A stretch of 64,000 nucleotides of DNA, from assembly GCA_022749755.1 (NCBI GenBank), contig CM040440.1:5815269-5879268 (forward strand). The letters run 5' to 3'. The DNA is from Azadirachta indica. Taxonomy: Eukaryota > Streptophyta > Magnoliopsida > Sapindales > Meliaceae. Numbering within the stretch: the first letter of the stretch is position 1; every line of letters starts with the position of its first letter. Shown here piece after piece: positions 48,421 to 61,800 of the stretch. The position numbers and the translations under genes are program-made. The notes beneath the pieces are model-generated. The model made no database searches and was not told where the DNA came from. It saw nothing but the letters and a program-made list of their open reading frames with translations.

Positions 48421-50080
48421 CTGAAGCCTGAAGGTAGATATTAAACAACTCAAGCTTCTGATTAATTCACAAAGAAAAATTATAATGTTGAAGCTGCATC
48501 ATCATCATCATCATCATTATTCATCATTCATCATCAGTGTCGTCGTTGTTAATGGTTTATTCAATAATTAAAGGTGTGATTCATGATTTAAAGATTTACA
48601 GTTTATATATAATAAGGGTTAAGTAAGATTATTGTACATATAATATAACGTTATCAAACTTAATTTAAAAATAATTAACTTAAAAAAAGAAAGGGTTCCA
48701 TGTGATGTCAGTATGCACTCAATTTATTAGTTGTTCAATCAAATTAATATGGTGCGTTACCAATATTAAGTTAAAAAGTTCTTCTGTTTAATTAATTAAT
48801 TTGAACTTATATAAACTTATGATAATATATTTAATCGTTAATTCTTCTAAGACTTTTGAAGGTGGAATGTTAATGTCAATAATTGTCACAACCTAAACAC
48901 ATATCAGGAACAGTGCACTCTGTATTTTGAACTTCATACAACCCGAACCAGTTCCATTGATCTATATACAACAATGCATTTCCTTTCATATCAACAAAAG
49001 AAAAGAAAAGAAAAGAAAAGAAAGAATTGTTGGGTTAATTACTCCGTTCCAAGAGCCCTTTGTTAGGCTTTAAATTTTGTAAATATTTTATTTTAAGATA
49101 AAATTTTTTAATTGTTAAGACAGTCTAATAATATACAGATTTTAAAATTCGTGAGATATATCATTTTCAAACCACACATCTTTCTAGATTTGCCTTATAA
49201 CAACAAATTATTTATCCTTTTCCTCTACAGTCTACATATAAGATTGGGTTCATTTTTTTTCAAATTTTTTTTTTTATATAAACCATTATTGACATTAATC
49301 TTATCTTCACACTATAGGTCCTTTTCTTTGAAAAAAATTATCCAACATAAAATATTTGAATAAATTATCTTAAAACAAAATAGTCCTTTTCATGATAATA
49401 AATATCATTGTTTATCGTATCAAGAAATTGTAATTTATTTTATCAATACTTTATTTATGGATAGATACATCAAAATAATTATTTTTAGTTAAAAATTAAA
49501 CTTACATATTTTATATATATATATATAATTAATTTAAATTTATTTCCATAATAGATAACAGAAAAAGAAAAAAAAAATTTACTTTGTATTTTAATTAGAA
49601 AAATAACGAGTACAATAATTTTAATTAAACAAATTGGGGATCAATTTGGAAACCAATAATGGTCCCAAAACACGAGGTCCAAACACACACAGCTTCGGCC
49701 TTCAATCTTCATTAACATTTCCAAAGCAAAGCCTGTTTATTACTTCTCAGCTAAACTTCCCATTCCAACTAACCAATTCCATTGAAATCTCCCGACTACC
49801 CTCACTCAACAGCTTGAGCCTTTTCATCTGAAAGGACAACTTCGTCTCAAATGTACAATATCTATATGCACATCTGGCGAAATTAATGTGAAATACGCCA
49901 CACACTATAATTTACCACTAAAAGGAGAAACCAAAATTTGCAAAAATACAAAAACAGCATAAAGCGCCCATCATCCACCTCAGCCCCTCCTCTCTTCTCT
50001 CTGCCTCTCTCTCTCTTTCATTTGTTCGCCATTGAAACTTCATAAGATTTGAGCAAGCAATCTCCAGATTGCACCAAATA
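48421..50080. other. AT-rich spacer with simple repeats
   Basis: The stretch contains (CAT)n at about 48503-48534, (AAAAG)5 at 48998-49024, (TA)n at 49512-49527 and several T runs. I see no gene. The right end contains a CT-rich tract (49980-50018) that probably belongs to the promoter or leader of the next gene. Confidence 0.55.

Positions 50081-50081
<1 letters not shown>

Positions 50082-50112
<31 letters not shown>
50082..50112 (+). repeat. A31 tract upstream of the carboxylesterase
   Basis: A run of 31 A is followed by GAAAACCCTAATC, which contains a telo-box-like AAACCCTAA. It lies about 200 bases before the start codon, so it may be transcribed as part of the leader. Confidence 0.85.
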
Positions 50113-50114
<2 letters not shown>

Positions 50115-50306
50115 AAACCCTAATCTCGTGTGAGTCATTTTCAAACACCAACAGATTAAAAAAAAAAAAAAGAACTTTAATGCGTTTCAAATCAAGAATT
50201 ATGAATTTATGAATCGTAGTACGGCGTGATTTCTTTCTTCAAGAGAGAATACAGAGAGAAGAAGGGAAATAATAAAAAAATTAATTAAAAAAAGAAATAA
50301 AAAGAA

Positions 50307-53300
50307 ATGCCGAGCGTAGCTGTGAAGCTGTATAGTGTGTTCTTCAAGTTTCTCTTGAAGCATCGACTACAGAACAGGATCCAAACTCCGCTCGACGAAT
50401 CCAGCCCTTTCGGCGTTACGACCCGACCCGAAGAATCCGTTGCGCCTCCCAATCCTTCCTTCGCTGACGGCGTTGCCACTAAGGATATTCATATCGATAC
50501 TTTCACCTCTCTTTCGATCCGTATTTTTCTTCCCGAATCCGCACTTAACCCTCCGGAACCTGACTCCAGACTTCCGCCTAAACCTAAGGTACGTACAAAT
50601 GCGAAGAAACCCGATCTGGACGTGATCGACCCGCTTCATCTGCGGAGAAACAGCTACGGCTCCTCGAATGCGTGGACGACGAGGAAAGAAGAGTCTCGCA
50701 GATGCAGTTACAGCGGCCGGGCCAGTACTGATGTGGACGCTTTGAGTTTGAAATCGGATGTCTACAGAGGGTACGAACCGGTGGATGTGAACAGAAGGAA
50801 ATTACCTTTGATGTTGCAATTTCATGGCGGAGGGTGGGTAAGCGGGAGCAACGATTCGGTGGCAAATGATTATTTCTGTCGGCGGATCGCGAGGTTGTGC
50901 GATGTGATTGTCGTGGCGGTTGGGTATAGGTTGGCGCCGGAGAATCGCTATCCCGCGGCCTTTGACGATGGGATGAACGTGTTGAATTGGTTGGCGAAGC
51001 AAGCAAATTTGGCAGAATGTAGTAAGAGTATGGGGAATGCGCGTGGTGCAGGAGGTGGGACGGAGTCCAAAAAGGCGGATGGGCACCGGCATATTGTTGA
51101 CGTCTTCGGTGCGTCTATGGTTGAGCCATGGTTGGCTGCCCACGGAGATCCTTCAAGGTCAGATTTTGCTCGAATTTAGTTTCTTTTTACTTGATTATAA
51201 TTATTTCTCTTCTCGGCTTATTGATATGGACGAGAGGATTAGGTGTTGGAATGTTGTTTTTTTGCAATGTATGAAATTTTTATAATGTGAGAAATGGTAA
51301 CCGATTGATCTTGTTCAAGTTCTATAACCCAGGTAATTGATAGCATTTAGATATTTTTCTTACTGAAACTCTAGAATGTCCTTATTGATAGGATGGGGTT
51401 CTGAATATTGGTTCAACACTTAATGAATAGTCGGTGGTTTTACATGCCTATTTGTTATTATAGATGACATCTCCTAAAACCATCAAGTTTTCTGGCTTTA
51501 CTTTCCAGTTTGGCCCTCATTCCGGCATTTAGATTTATTAATTTATGCACACTTGTTAGCTCATTCCTAGTCTCTTTCAATTCTTGGAAGCATCAAATTT
51601 CATGGTGATGTAGCAAGCTGTTTCTTTCCTTACCATGTTGTGGATTTCTTATTTCCAAGAAACTTTTGAAGCTATTTTGTAAAGCTGATATCATTTGGTT
51701 GCTGAATGGTAGAAGAATACAGCGTAGGTGATTTGACAAACATCACCTGTGATATATAATTTATAGAAATGCATGAGCATAATGCATTATGCTGCAAATT
51801 GGCGTTTTGGACTTTAGCAATTCGGAAAAATTTAGACACATGTTCATATCTGTGCATTTTTAGCATTCAACCATGATTTTGAGTTTGTTTACTTGTAGAA
51901 GAGCCCAAAAATGGTAAATTACTTGTCAAAGCTTTCAAGTTTGTGAAAGTTTCATAAAAAATTTTATGTAGCACCGTGTAAGTTTGTTACATATTTTAGG
52001 CTAAGAAGGGGTATTCTATTCATATGGGTTGGTTGATTGTGGTTTGTTTTAAGTTTATTTTTGTTTTTGTTTTGTTTTCTTTTATTTTTTGTTGCTAGAA
52101 ATAACTAGCTACAGTTTGTCAATTTAAGAATCTGTGGATGTACACTATGGGGAGGTGGCTTATATTTGACTTGAAAATAAGGATTGTGTTGTGGGGTTTT
52201 CCACCTGGTGTTCTTTTTTTTTTGGTGGAGATGAGGGTCTAGAGTTTATACTGGTTTCTATTGTTACGATGTTTAGGGTTCTTTTCCAGTGGCAAAGTTA
52301 GATGGATGAGGGAATCAGTTTCATTTTTAATCAACGTGCAATATTTATATGGAGGTTGAAGCACTGATGCAGAGCACAGATTTTATTACTCGTCTCACTC
52401 TCAATCTCAATTTCTTTTCTGTTTTCTTTTGGGTAGGCGAAAGGTGACTGGATTATGTTCAACAAATTAGTATTAATGAAACCAAGAAAGCTTGAAAATA
52501 TCTGCTTTCATATTCACTTGTATTACTTGTATTAGTAGACATATTCTGTTGCTTTAACTAAGCTGAAGCATGAAAACTAACTTATGAGATTATATATCCT
52601 TGGTTTATTGGGTTAGTGCTTTTGTTGTCTTATGTGGTATTGCTGTACTTGTTGAAATTAATCTGATATTAGTTGAATGATCTACTAGTTAGTTCATTTG
52701 TAGTTACATGAAATTTTTGAATTGAATCTAATGGATATTAAAACCTTAATCAGCACCACTGTTGTTACTGCATAAATCAATTGGCTTATCATGGTGAGTG
52801 GATGCTGAGTCTACTGCAATGCACTGATTTATTTGAACGACAGATTTCTGAACAAGCTATGTAAAAGTATTTTGTGTCAATCTTAGATTTATTTATCTCA
52901 AAGATTAATTTGTTAATGCCTCACATATTCAAATGACCTTTGCTCTAAGGTCTTCATGCTAGCTTTCTTTTACTTTTCTGTAATGTATAATGCAAGGCAG
53001 AGACCAGCTCGCATGATTTTCTCGTTCTATTTTATATGCGGCATCTTTAGTTGGTTGCCACTATTGTTGTTCTAAGTTTGCGTGCTGGTACTTAGGTTGA
53101 GATTTTTGTATTTTAGTGGGGTTGGCTTCTTGTCTTATTCCCTTTAGAGATAAAGGGAGAGTTGGCAAAATGTAACTACTCATCCTTGTTTACACTGACC
53201 CAGAAGAAGTGGATTTTACTGTTTGTTCTGAAAAAACCTGGTAACAAATTATGATTGTATCTAATGTAAGTAATGATTAGCATGGTGGATTTGGTTGTTT

Positions 53301-53970
53301 AAATAATTGTTCATGTTGAAGGTTTCCAATTTGTTATTGAATTAACATCCCCTTGCTTCTCTCAAAAACCGCTTAATTAGACATATGCAATGTCTGCTTC
53401 GAAATCTTTAACTTCTGATATTTTTAAAACAGATGTGTCCTACTTGGAGTGAGCTGTGGTGCAAACATTGCAGACTATGTGGCTCGGAAAGCTGTAGAGG
53501 CAGGAAGGCTTCTGGACCCTGTCAAGGTGGTTGCTCAGGTGCTGATGTATCCCTTCTTCATTGGAAGTGTCCCAACACATTCTGAGATAAAGTTGGCAAA
53601 CTCCTATTTCTATGACAAGGCTATGTGTACGCTTGCCTGGAAACTCTTTCTACCTGAGGAGGAGTTTAGCCCGGACCATCCTGCTGCTAATCCCCTAATA
53701 CCCGGCAGGGGGCCACCTTTAAAGCTTATGCCCCCAACATTGACAGTGGTAGCAGAACATGACTGGATGAGAGACCGGGCCATTGCGTACTCAGAGGAGC
53801 TTCGAAAATTAAATGTTGATGCGCCTGTCCTCGAGTATAAGGATGCAGTCCACGAATTTGCAACACTTGATATGCTTCTAAAGACCCCTCAGGCCCAGGC
53901 CTGTGCTGAGGACATTGCCATCTGGGTTAAGAAATACATTTCACTCCGAGGTCATGAGTTCTCATATTAA
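50307..53970 (+). CDS. CXE11: Carboxylesterase 11-type alpha/beta hydrolase
   Basis: Two coding exons, 50307-51157 and 53433-53970, split an arginine codon and give 462 residues (Arabidopsis CXE11 about 460). It begins MPSVAVKLYSVFFKFLLKHR. The oxyanion-hole motif HGGGW starts at residue 173. The nucleophile lies in GVSCG (Ser291), the acid is probably Asp394 in EHDWMRD, and the histidine is His424 in DAVHEF. This is the hormone-sensitive-lipase-like plant CXE family, which also contains the gibberellin receptor GID1. GID1 lacks the catalytic histidine and this protein keeps it, so it should be an active esterase. It is longer than the usual 320 residues because of a Ser/Arg-rich insert (about 90-165) and a Gly-rich insert (about 236-262). 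The natural substrate is unknown. The intron is 2.3 kb. Confidence 0.94.
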
Positions 53971-55609
53971 GTAGGAGGTGGTAATTCGGTAAAAAAGATC
54001 AGCAGCAGTAGCATCCGTTCCTGCTTTATCCTTTGTTAGCCAATGAGAAAGAGAGGTGATTGGTTGCTGCCATTACTGGGGACCGGGGTTTGTAATATTT
54101 TTGTGTTGTCAGTTTCTGGCTGATCTAGCTGCTGGGCTGTTCAGTTTGCATGTTTTACCAGATCCTATATTGTTCGTTTTGTAAGATATCTCGAGAGTAG
54201 AGAATTAGTGAGCAGTGAGATGAATTTATATCCTGTGGGGGAGTAATGGGTGCCACATTGGGACATTTTTCCCTGTGTATTAATCTGTACTACTCATTAA
54301 TAGAGTTTGATTGAAAGAAACTCTTCACTTTTTCTGTCTTTGCTCGGACTCTATGGGCTTGTAGGCATGGAACTTTTCCTATGAACGATTTTGGGACGGT
54401 GGATTATTTAAATTGATAGATGGACAAAGACGTAGGCGTTGCTACTAGTGAAAAACTAGGCAGACAAGTAGATAAGCTTCTATCCTCGTGAATTCTTAGT
54501 ACACCTTGTATTGCCCTATGTTGATTCCCTTGAGAAAACAATAAAATTTAGTTAATTTTTTTTTTTCCTCTTTTGTTTCAGAGTGACCACACCGTGTATA
54601 TATCTCCAATCCCTTGGATTCTGAAATCCCCGGGCATGCAGACGAATCAACGATGCCTCTCTTTGGTGGTTGGCAATGGCATTCGGGAACCATGAAGAGG
54701 CTGAAGGTGAGCGTTTCAGTGGAGACTATCATACACTAATTAATATGCCCCAATATTGGAAGCATTTGAGGGAAGCGAGTTTAAAACCAAGCCGGATGTT
54801 CATTTGCGCTGCCGTTGGAGCATAAATTACGGCTATGGTTCCATCAAATTTGAAGCTCTTTCCGTCTATGGAGAACTTCAAAACAGCTTTGTATGCGTTA
54901 CATAATAAAACAACTCTCTGCTTTGTGTAATAACTCTTATTTCCATAATAAAAACAAATTTTGTTCGACTCTACGAGTGTATGTTCTTCACTCTCTCATC
55001 AACGATTAGTCAATGCATTTCCTTAATTGGAAAATTATACGAAGACCCTTATCTAATCTAATATAATATTTTGATTCATTCATGATGTAATAAATAAAGC
55101 AGGAGCCGCCAAATCAACACAATAAATTGTACGAAACCCTGGTCCATCCATGGTTGTTGCTCAATTCTGGAAATTTTGGACTTATAGTATCCCATTTCTT
55201 TGAATTCAGATTTAAAGTAACTATTAAATTTTAAATGCTTGTACGATGATGTAACTAAATTTAAATTATATTTGATACTAATTGTTAAACAAAAATGGTT
55301 GGTTATATTTTTAAAATTAAAAAGTATTTAATTTAATGTGACTGAGAGTGGACTATCTTTATCCAAAAAAAAAAAAAAAAAAAAAAAAAGAAAGAAAAAC
55401 ATAAGATTCACTTCTGGGCTGAAACCGGTTCTCAGATCCGAAAAACCGAGTCGACCCGCGCCAAGATGTCAAAGTACCAATGCCATACAAACATGTTTAA
55501 CGGATCTTGCTATTTTGAATTAATTAAAGCTGATAGTTTCAAGGAGCTCACAGAGTCTGATTCCTTCCTCACAAGCTCAATCAGCCAAGTTGAATTCCAG
55601 ATCAGATAG
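53971..55609. other. CXE11 3' UTR, spacer and PGAP1 leader exon
   Basis: The CXE11 3' UTR probably runs to about 54320. The middle has no gene. A run of 25 A lies at 55365-55389. 55440-55609 has higher GC and is probably the first, non-coding exon of the PGAP1-like gene, ending AGATAG|GTATAC. Confidence 0.5.
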
Positions 55610-55863
55610 GTATACTTTCGACTTCACATTTTCTTGACTAATCTAATATTCAATTAATTTCAGCTATCTTCATTTACTTCAGCTATCATCTGTAGTAGGT
55701 AATAATTAATTTTATACAGCAGATCTACTTAAATTTTGCTTTAATTTCTTACTTACAGACCTTAGTTACGATTTTTTTTTTTATTTTTGCTTTTTTGAAG
55801 TTTTGTTAGTAGGCTGATGTTTTCGGCTGAGTTGTAAGAGTACGTAGAGATTGTCGATTCCAG
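55610..55863 (+). other. Probable 5'-UTR intron of the PGAP1-like gene
   Basis: The donor GATAG|GTATAC is at 55610. The acceptor GATTCCAG ends at 55863, leaving one leader base before the ATG at 55865. Confidence 0.5.
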
Positions 55864-55864
55864 G

Positions 55865-58800
55865 ATGACAGGGTTTCGTGCGAAATTGAGAGTTGCCACG
55901 ACTGTAATTTTAGCTTTGTGGATAGGCATTGCTGCTTTGTATAATTTGATAAAGCCAATTTCCAATGGCTGTGTTATGACTTACATGTATCCAACATATA
56001 TTCCCATTTCCTCTACGGAAGGTGCATCATCTGCAAAATATGCCTTGTATTTGTACCACGAAGGATGGAGAAAGATTGACTTTAAGGAGCACTTGAAGCA
56101 GCTTAGCGGTGTGCCGGTTCTTTTTATTCCAGGCAATGGTGGCAGCTACAAACAGGCAAGCTCCTCCTGTTCTTTAGTTTTACTGTTGATTTAGTTTGCA
56201 TTTTGTAATTGATCAGCATTTTGTTGAACTCCTGGTGATGACTATAAAATGGAATCAATTCGAAGAGTATTTTACATGTAGCGTTGCATGCTAAACCTAG
56301 TGATACTGGTTGAGTTAGATGTTGCGTAAACTAATTGAATTCAGAGTATGAAAGATTTTTTTTTTCCTACATAACATAAGCTTATGACTTGGGGAATATT
56401 TCTGGTATTGGAAGCAGGGTTTTGTGGTACGATGCAGGGTTTCTTGTTGTAGAGTTAAAAGTTTTGAACCTTTGCATGAAATATAATCACTACCATGTTA
56501 TTTATCTATGCACATATATTGTGAATTACTGGAGTCATAACTTGAAAGTCTTCATATGAAACCTTTTAGGGTTTTTCTGGGCAATTTGGCCTTGTTTTGT
56601 CTACAACTTGCTCACCATCTTGAATATCTCTTTCATTTAATTCACTTTGTCTCTTAGGAAAAAAATGGTAGTTATTCTTACTTCTCCTGATTGTTAGTAG
56701 AAGTTTCATGAGATTATTTTAAGAGTATAATTCTTTCAAGGTAGAAGTTTCATGGGATATTTTAAGAGTATAATTTTTTCAAGATTCTATGTTCATTATG
56801 TAATAGAAAATATAGATTGCTTAAGATTATGATATGATTGTCAACAGTGAGAAGCCTCATTGTGTCCAACATTTGACCTTCCATCTTTAATATCAATGCC
56901 TACCAACACAATCAAAATGCAGTGCACACTTCGAATGTTTTGATGGTTGCAAGGTTGGCAGGGATGAGGTGGCTGCTAGATTGCAAGTTGTTTAGCTTGG
57001 CCTTTCCTTGGTAAATCTGTAGATGTGCTTGGTTTAGTTGAGCAGAAGATTCCTCAAATTTGGCTTGATAAATTTTGCATGGTTGCTTAATAAATTGATT
57101 TTTGTAAAGTCCATTCAAGCTTGGTGTTTGATATTTTAATAGTTTTGTAATGCTCTCAGGTGCGATCCTTGGCGGCAGAATCTGATAGGGCATATCAAGG
57201 TGGTCCGCTTGAATGCTCATTTTATCAAGAAGTTTCCTTGACTTCAGAGGAGGGTGGTGCAGATATAAATGCTTCTCGCTTTCAATTACCCAACCAATAT
57301 ACTGGCAGGCTAGACTGGTTTACTGTGGATCTTGAAGGTGAACATTCTGCAATGGATGGTCAAATACTAGAAGAGCATGCAGAATATGTTGTGTATGCCA
57401 TTCACAGGGTATAACTTAACTTTATTGTGCTACTTTTCGCAATAGAATATTTAAATACAATAATAATATCAATGCAAATAAAATCAATGATGTTTAGAAA
57501 AGAGACCTTTGAATCATACTTTATGCTGGAAATCATTGAATACTATAATCAGAGGATCTTTTTTTTCGCATAGAGATGGTTTAGAAACTTTATTGCTGTG
57601 ATGGAGCTTGTACCTCTAGTTTTGCAATATATTCCAAGCAAATCTGAAGCAAATGTTTCCCATTGGAAGTTAGATGTGATCCTCACACCAGTGAAGGTCC
57701 AAAGGGCTTTTCTTCTCCCAACTTTATGAAGCTCTATTAATCTATCTTGGATGGGCTTCAGGAATTCTATGCAATTTTATTATTTATTTATTCTTTTGGC
57801 TTAGGACATAATATTTTAGCTAAATTATGTATTACCATGTTTCTTTTATTATGGCCTCAAACCATTGCTTCCTTAAGTTTATTTCTGACTTGCTTTTATT
57901 TTTTAGCACTTTTAACTTTGATTTAGATTGCATCTTATAACTAACTGGGCGTGCTGCCTATATGTCATTACTGGTGCGACCTATAAGTTCTCTCAAACTG
58001 ATTTAAGCTTGAAGATTTGTTGGTTTGATAGATTGGGTCCTTATGCTTGCAGCTTTTCAATTTTTGTTATTGATTATTGCCTGGGAATGCCTGCAGATTT
58101 TGGATCAGTATAGAGAATCTCACGAAGCACGAGAAAGGGAAGGTGCTGCAACCTCTGGGAGTTTGCCTAAAAGTGTAATATTGGTTGGTCACTCCATTGG
58201 TGGTTTTGTTGCTAGAGCTGCTATTATTCACCCACTTTTACGGAAGTCAGCTGTGGAGACTGTCCTCACACTTTCAAGTCCACATCAGTGAGTGTTACCT
58301 CTTCTTTGATGTCTGTGGCTCTCATATTTGATGGATTAATTTGCTTTTGCATTTTTTCATTTTGTCTAGATCACCTCCTTTGGCGTTGCAGCCATCCTTG
58401 GGTTACTATTTTGCACGGGTAAATGATGAATGGAGAAAAGGGTATGAGCCCCATACAACTCCGACAGGACATCATGTGTCTGATCCAAGACTTTCCCATG
58501 TTGTTGTTGTCTCCATCTCAGGCGGTTATTATGATTATCAGGTATATTCCTTTTTCTTTCGTCACAATATTTGTGGTACATGGTAGGTTGTTATTGAGAA
58601 TGTTTGCTTTATCATTCCATGAAAATTGCTTTATATGCTCACCATTCCCTAAATGAGACTATATCATCCACAAAACATATGAAGATTTCCCTTGAAAATT
58701 GCATCTATATGTTGATCATTCTAGATTTCTGCCAATAGGATGGGCACATTTAATATGAGCTGCAAAATAAATTTTTTGAGGTGTTGCAGGTTGATTAAAA

Positions 58801-61800
58801 TTAATTTTTTCTGTAGTTTTTGGTATTGAATAAAATATATTACTATAACACTAAATAATTTTTTGTCCTCAAATTTCATGTTACATGTTTCAACTTTTGT
58901 ATTAGATGTTTCAAGTTTCGAAGTTTCAATGTTTACCTTAAATTTCAAGTTTTATGTTGGATGTTCAACTTTTCTGTTGCTTGTTTTAAATTTCGTGCTA
59001 CAAAAGAAATGGATGTAACAATACATCCAATGTATTGTAGCCAAGTCTGTAGCTTTTAGCTAGGATGCTAAGAAATATTATTTATCTGTTCAGGATTTTC
59101 TTCTCGTTAAGCTTGGATTTTCTAGAAAATATGAAATATGAAAGCAAGGGTTTAATTTGTAATACCTTGCAGCTCATAGTGCCAGAAAATCAATTATTTT
59201 TTATATTAGTGCTTACTTGTACCCTCTAGAACTTTGCCATGTCTTGATCTCCTTTATTAAGATTCATGTTCATTAAAATTTGGTTAGACAAGTTATGCTT
59301 TTGTATGTGATTGGCCATTATCTTAGATATAACTTTACAAACAGATAGATGCACTAGCCTCCAGAATGGTTCTGTACAATCAATGGGAATGAGATGGGAG
59401 ATAAGGAATGTGATAAACTCAAACTAGGTGCAGAGACTAAATTGTAGAAATAATGAACTCTGTAGGTAGTAGATAACGGGATTCTCTGAATTAAACTGGT
59501 TATTTCATACCCTTTAATTTGAACATGATATTTTGTTACTTTAAATTTCAATTGAATGCTAAAATTGAAAAAAAGAAAAAAAAAATTCAATAGAATGCAT
59601 ATAACCTGGCTTTGCTCTGGTCTGTATATTAATGTCTTTTATTTTCACTTTTCTGCTTTTCTTCAGGTGCGGTCAAAGTTACAATCCCTTGATGGTATTG
59701 TGCCTCCCACCCATGGCTTTATGATTACTAGTACAGGCATGAAAAATGTGTGGCTGTCAATGGAACATCAAGCTATTTTATGGTGTAATCAACTAGTTGT
59801 GCAAGTAAGCAAAAGTTTTCTTTTTAAATATGTTTTTAGTTCTACCATGCACGATTTTGAGTATGTATATTTTATGTAGGTCTCGCACACTCTCCTTAGT
59901 TTGATAGACTCTAGAACTGGTCAAACTTTTCTCGACAGTCATAAAAGGCTTGCTATATTTTCAAGGATGCTTCGTGGTGGGACGCCTGAAAGTTTTAATT
60001 GGATGGTCCAATCACATGTATTTCATCAGTCATCTCTTGTTTCCAATAAGGATGTAAAAGATGCAACTGGTATTATCTTTCTCCTCATTATACTTTTAAA
60101 TTTTTTGAAATACTCTGTCTTCCACTTTGAAGTTTGCTAAAATGTTTAGTTGTTAATGGTCACCATTTTAGGTATATCAAATTGCACCTTTTTCTTGTAA
60201 AAATGCACCTTTTTTTTTTAAATTGAATAATTATGAAATTTGGTATGCCTGGTTGATGTATTCAAACTTCAAATCTACAAAATTTGGCCTTTGTGGATTT
60301 ATGTTTTAGAGAGTATGGGGTGAAGTATAGTCTGAGTTTCTTATCTAATTAAGCATAAGAAGAAAGTTGTGTATGCTTGTTATTGAAAATTGTAGTAAGA
60401 AGAAAGTCGTGTGTGCTTGCTATTGAAAATTGTCAACTAAATGTTGAGAAATTGTTAAAAGTAATGTTAGAAATTGGTCTAAACCAATTGAAAGAAGCTA
60501 GATTGCTTGGATATGCTCACACATGTCTTCTATTTTTGAGAGTGAAACAATAACTATAGTGAAATAAAATCATAATCAATCCACCACTAAATCAGAAAGG
60601 AAAAACCAAACTTATGGCAGAATAAATGAAACTTGTTAGAACAGGAAATGGATCTGCATTTGGGGATTTGTGGCAAACAAGAGAACACTCTGGGATGTAG
60701 AACCATCTGATAAGCATGAGGCCTCATATCAATTCAACTGTAAACTTAAGAGAACTGTATGACAGCTATTCTACGGAGGCCGATCAAAATAAAACTAATG
60801 CCAGCAAAATTTACATGTGAGGAGGCTACATATATGCTGTTATTACCTTATAAACATTCATTTTTTCATCCTCTCATTCCTACCTATACAATTTCTACTG
60901 TGTGAAGCGTAACTATGTCTCAGATATCAAGACTTATGGCATGGGAATCTCTTTGTTCTCTTGCAGTGGATTATATATGTCAAAGTTTGGTATAAATATG
61001 GTAACATTTTGAAGTTGTTGGATATCATGCTTGCAGATTCTCAAGCTCATACACAATCTGGTTGTCCCAGCAGTGTTCACTGGAGTGTTGATGGCCTTGA
61101 GAGGGATTTATACATTCAGACAACTACTGTCACTGTTTTGGCCATGGATGGGAGAAGGCGGTGGTTAGACATACAGAAGATGGTAAGCTTGGACAAATTT
61201 TCTCATCCATATTTTTTAAAATATTTTATTCATTTAGTTTGTTTCTAAGAGGGTTCATACAGTTAGTTGCTTAATTGCTTGGGGTTCTTTTAATTTTTCG
61301 GTCCCTACTTTCAAGCGTTTTGCTCCAAGGTGAGGTTTTAACCTTGGTCTCTGGTTAGATGTTTTCCTTATAAATTCCTCAGGTTAGGTTTAAGAGTTTT
61401 AGTAGCATAAATCATGTGTACTCTGAAAATTCAAGGTGGTTCTAGAATTAAAAATCCAAGTTCTGTTATCTTCCCTACTTGGGCATGTAAAGATCAGTGT
61501 GGTAATTCAATTATTCTTTTTTTTTTCCTGATATCATTATTTCTTTGCAATTTATTTTATACATCTGCCAACCAAAATAGACTGGCTTATTGTTCAATTT
61601 GACTGTGAAGGGTGCAAATGGTAAAAACCGCTTCATATTTGTGACAAACCTTGAGCCATGTACTGGGGTTAGACTTCATCTATGGCCTGAAAAAGGAAAA
61701 TCAACTTCTGATCTGCCTGCAAGTAAAAGAATTCTAGAGGTGACATCAAAGATGGTTCACATTCCATCACGAGCAGCACCAAGGCAGGTACGAATTGTAG

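Noticed and set aside
48500..48540. CAT repeats as a possible CRISPR-like array
   Set aside because: It is a trinucleotide microsatellite with no spacers, in a plant nuclear genome.
50440..51143. Several frames of 60-140 codons overlapping CXE11 exon 1 on both strands
   Set aside because: The exon is unusually GC-rich, so stops are rare in all frames; only the main frame gives a known family.
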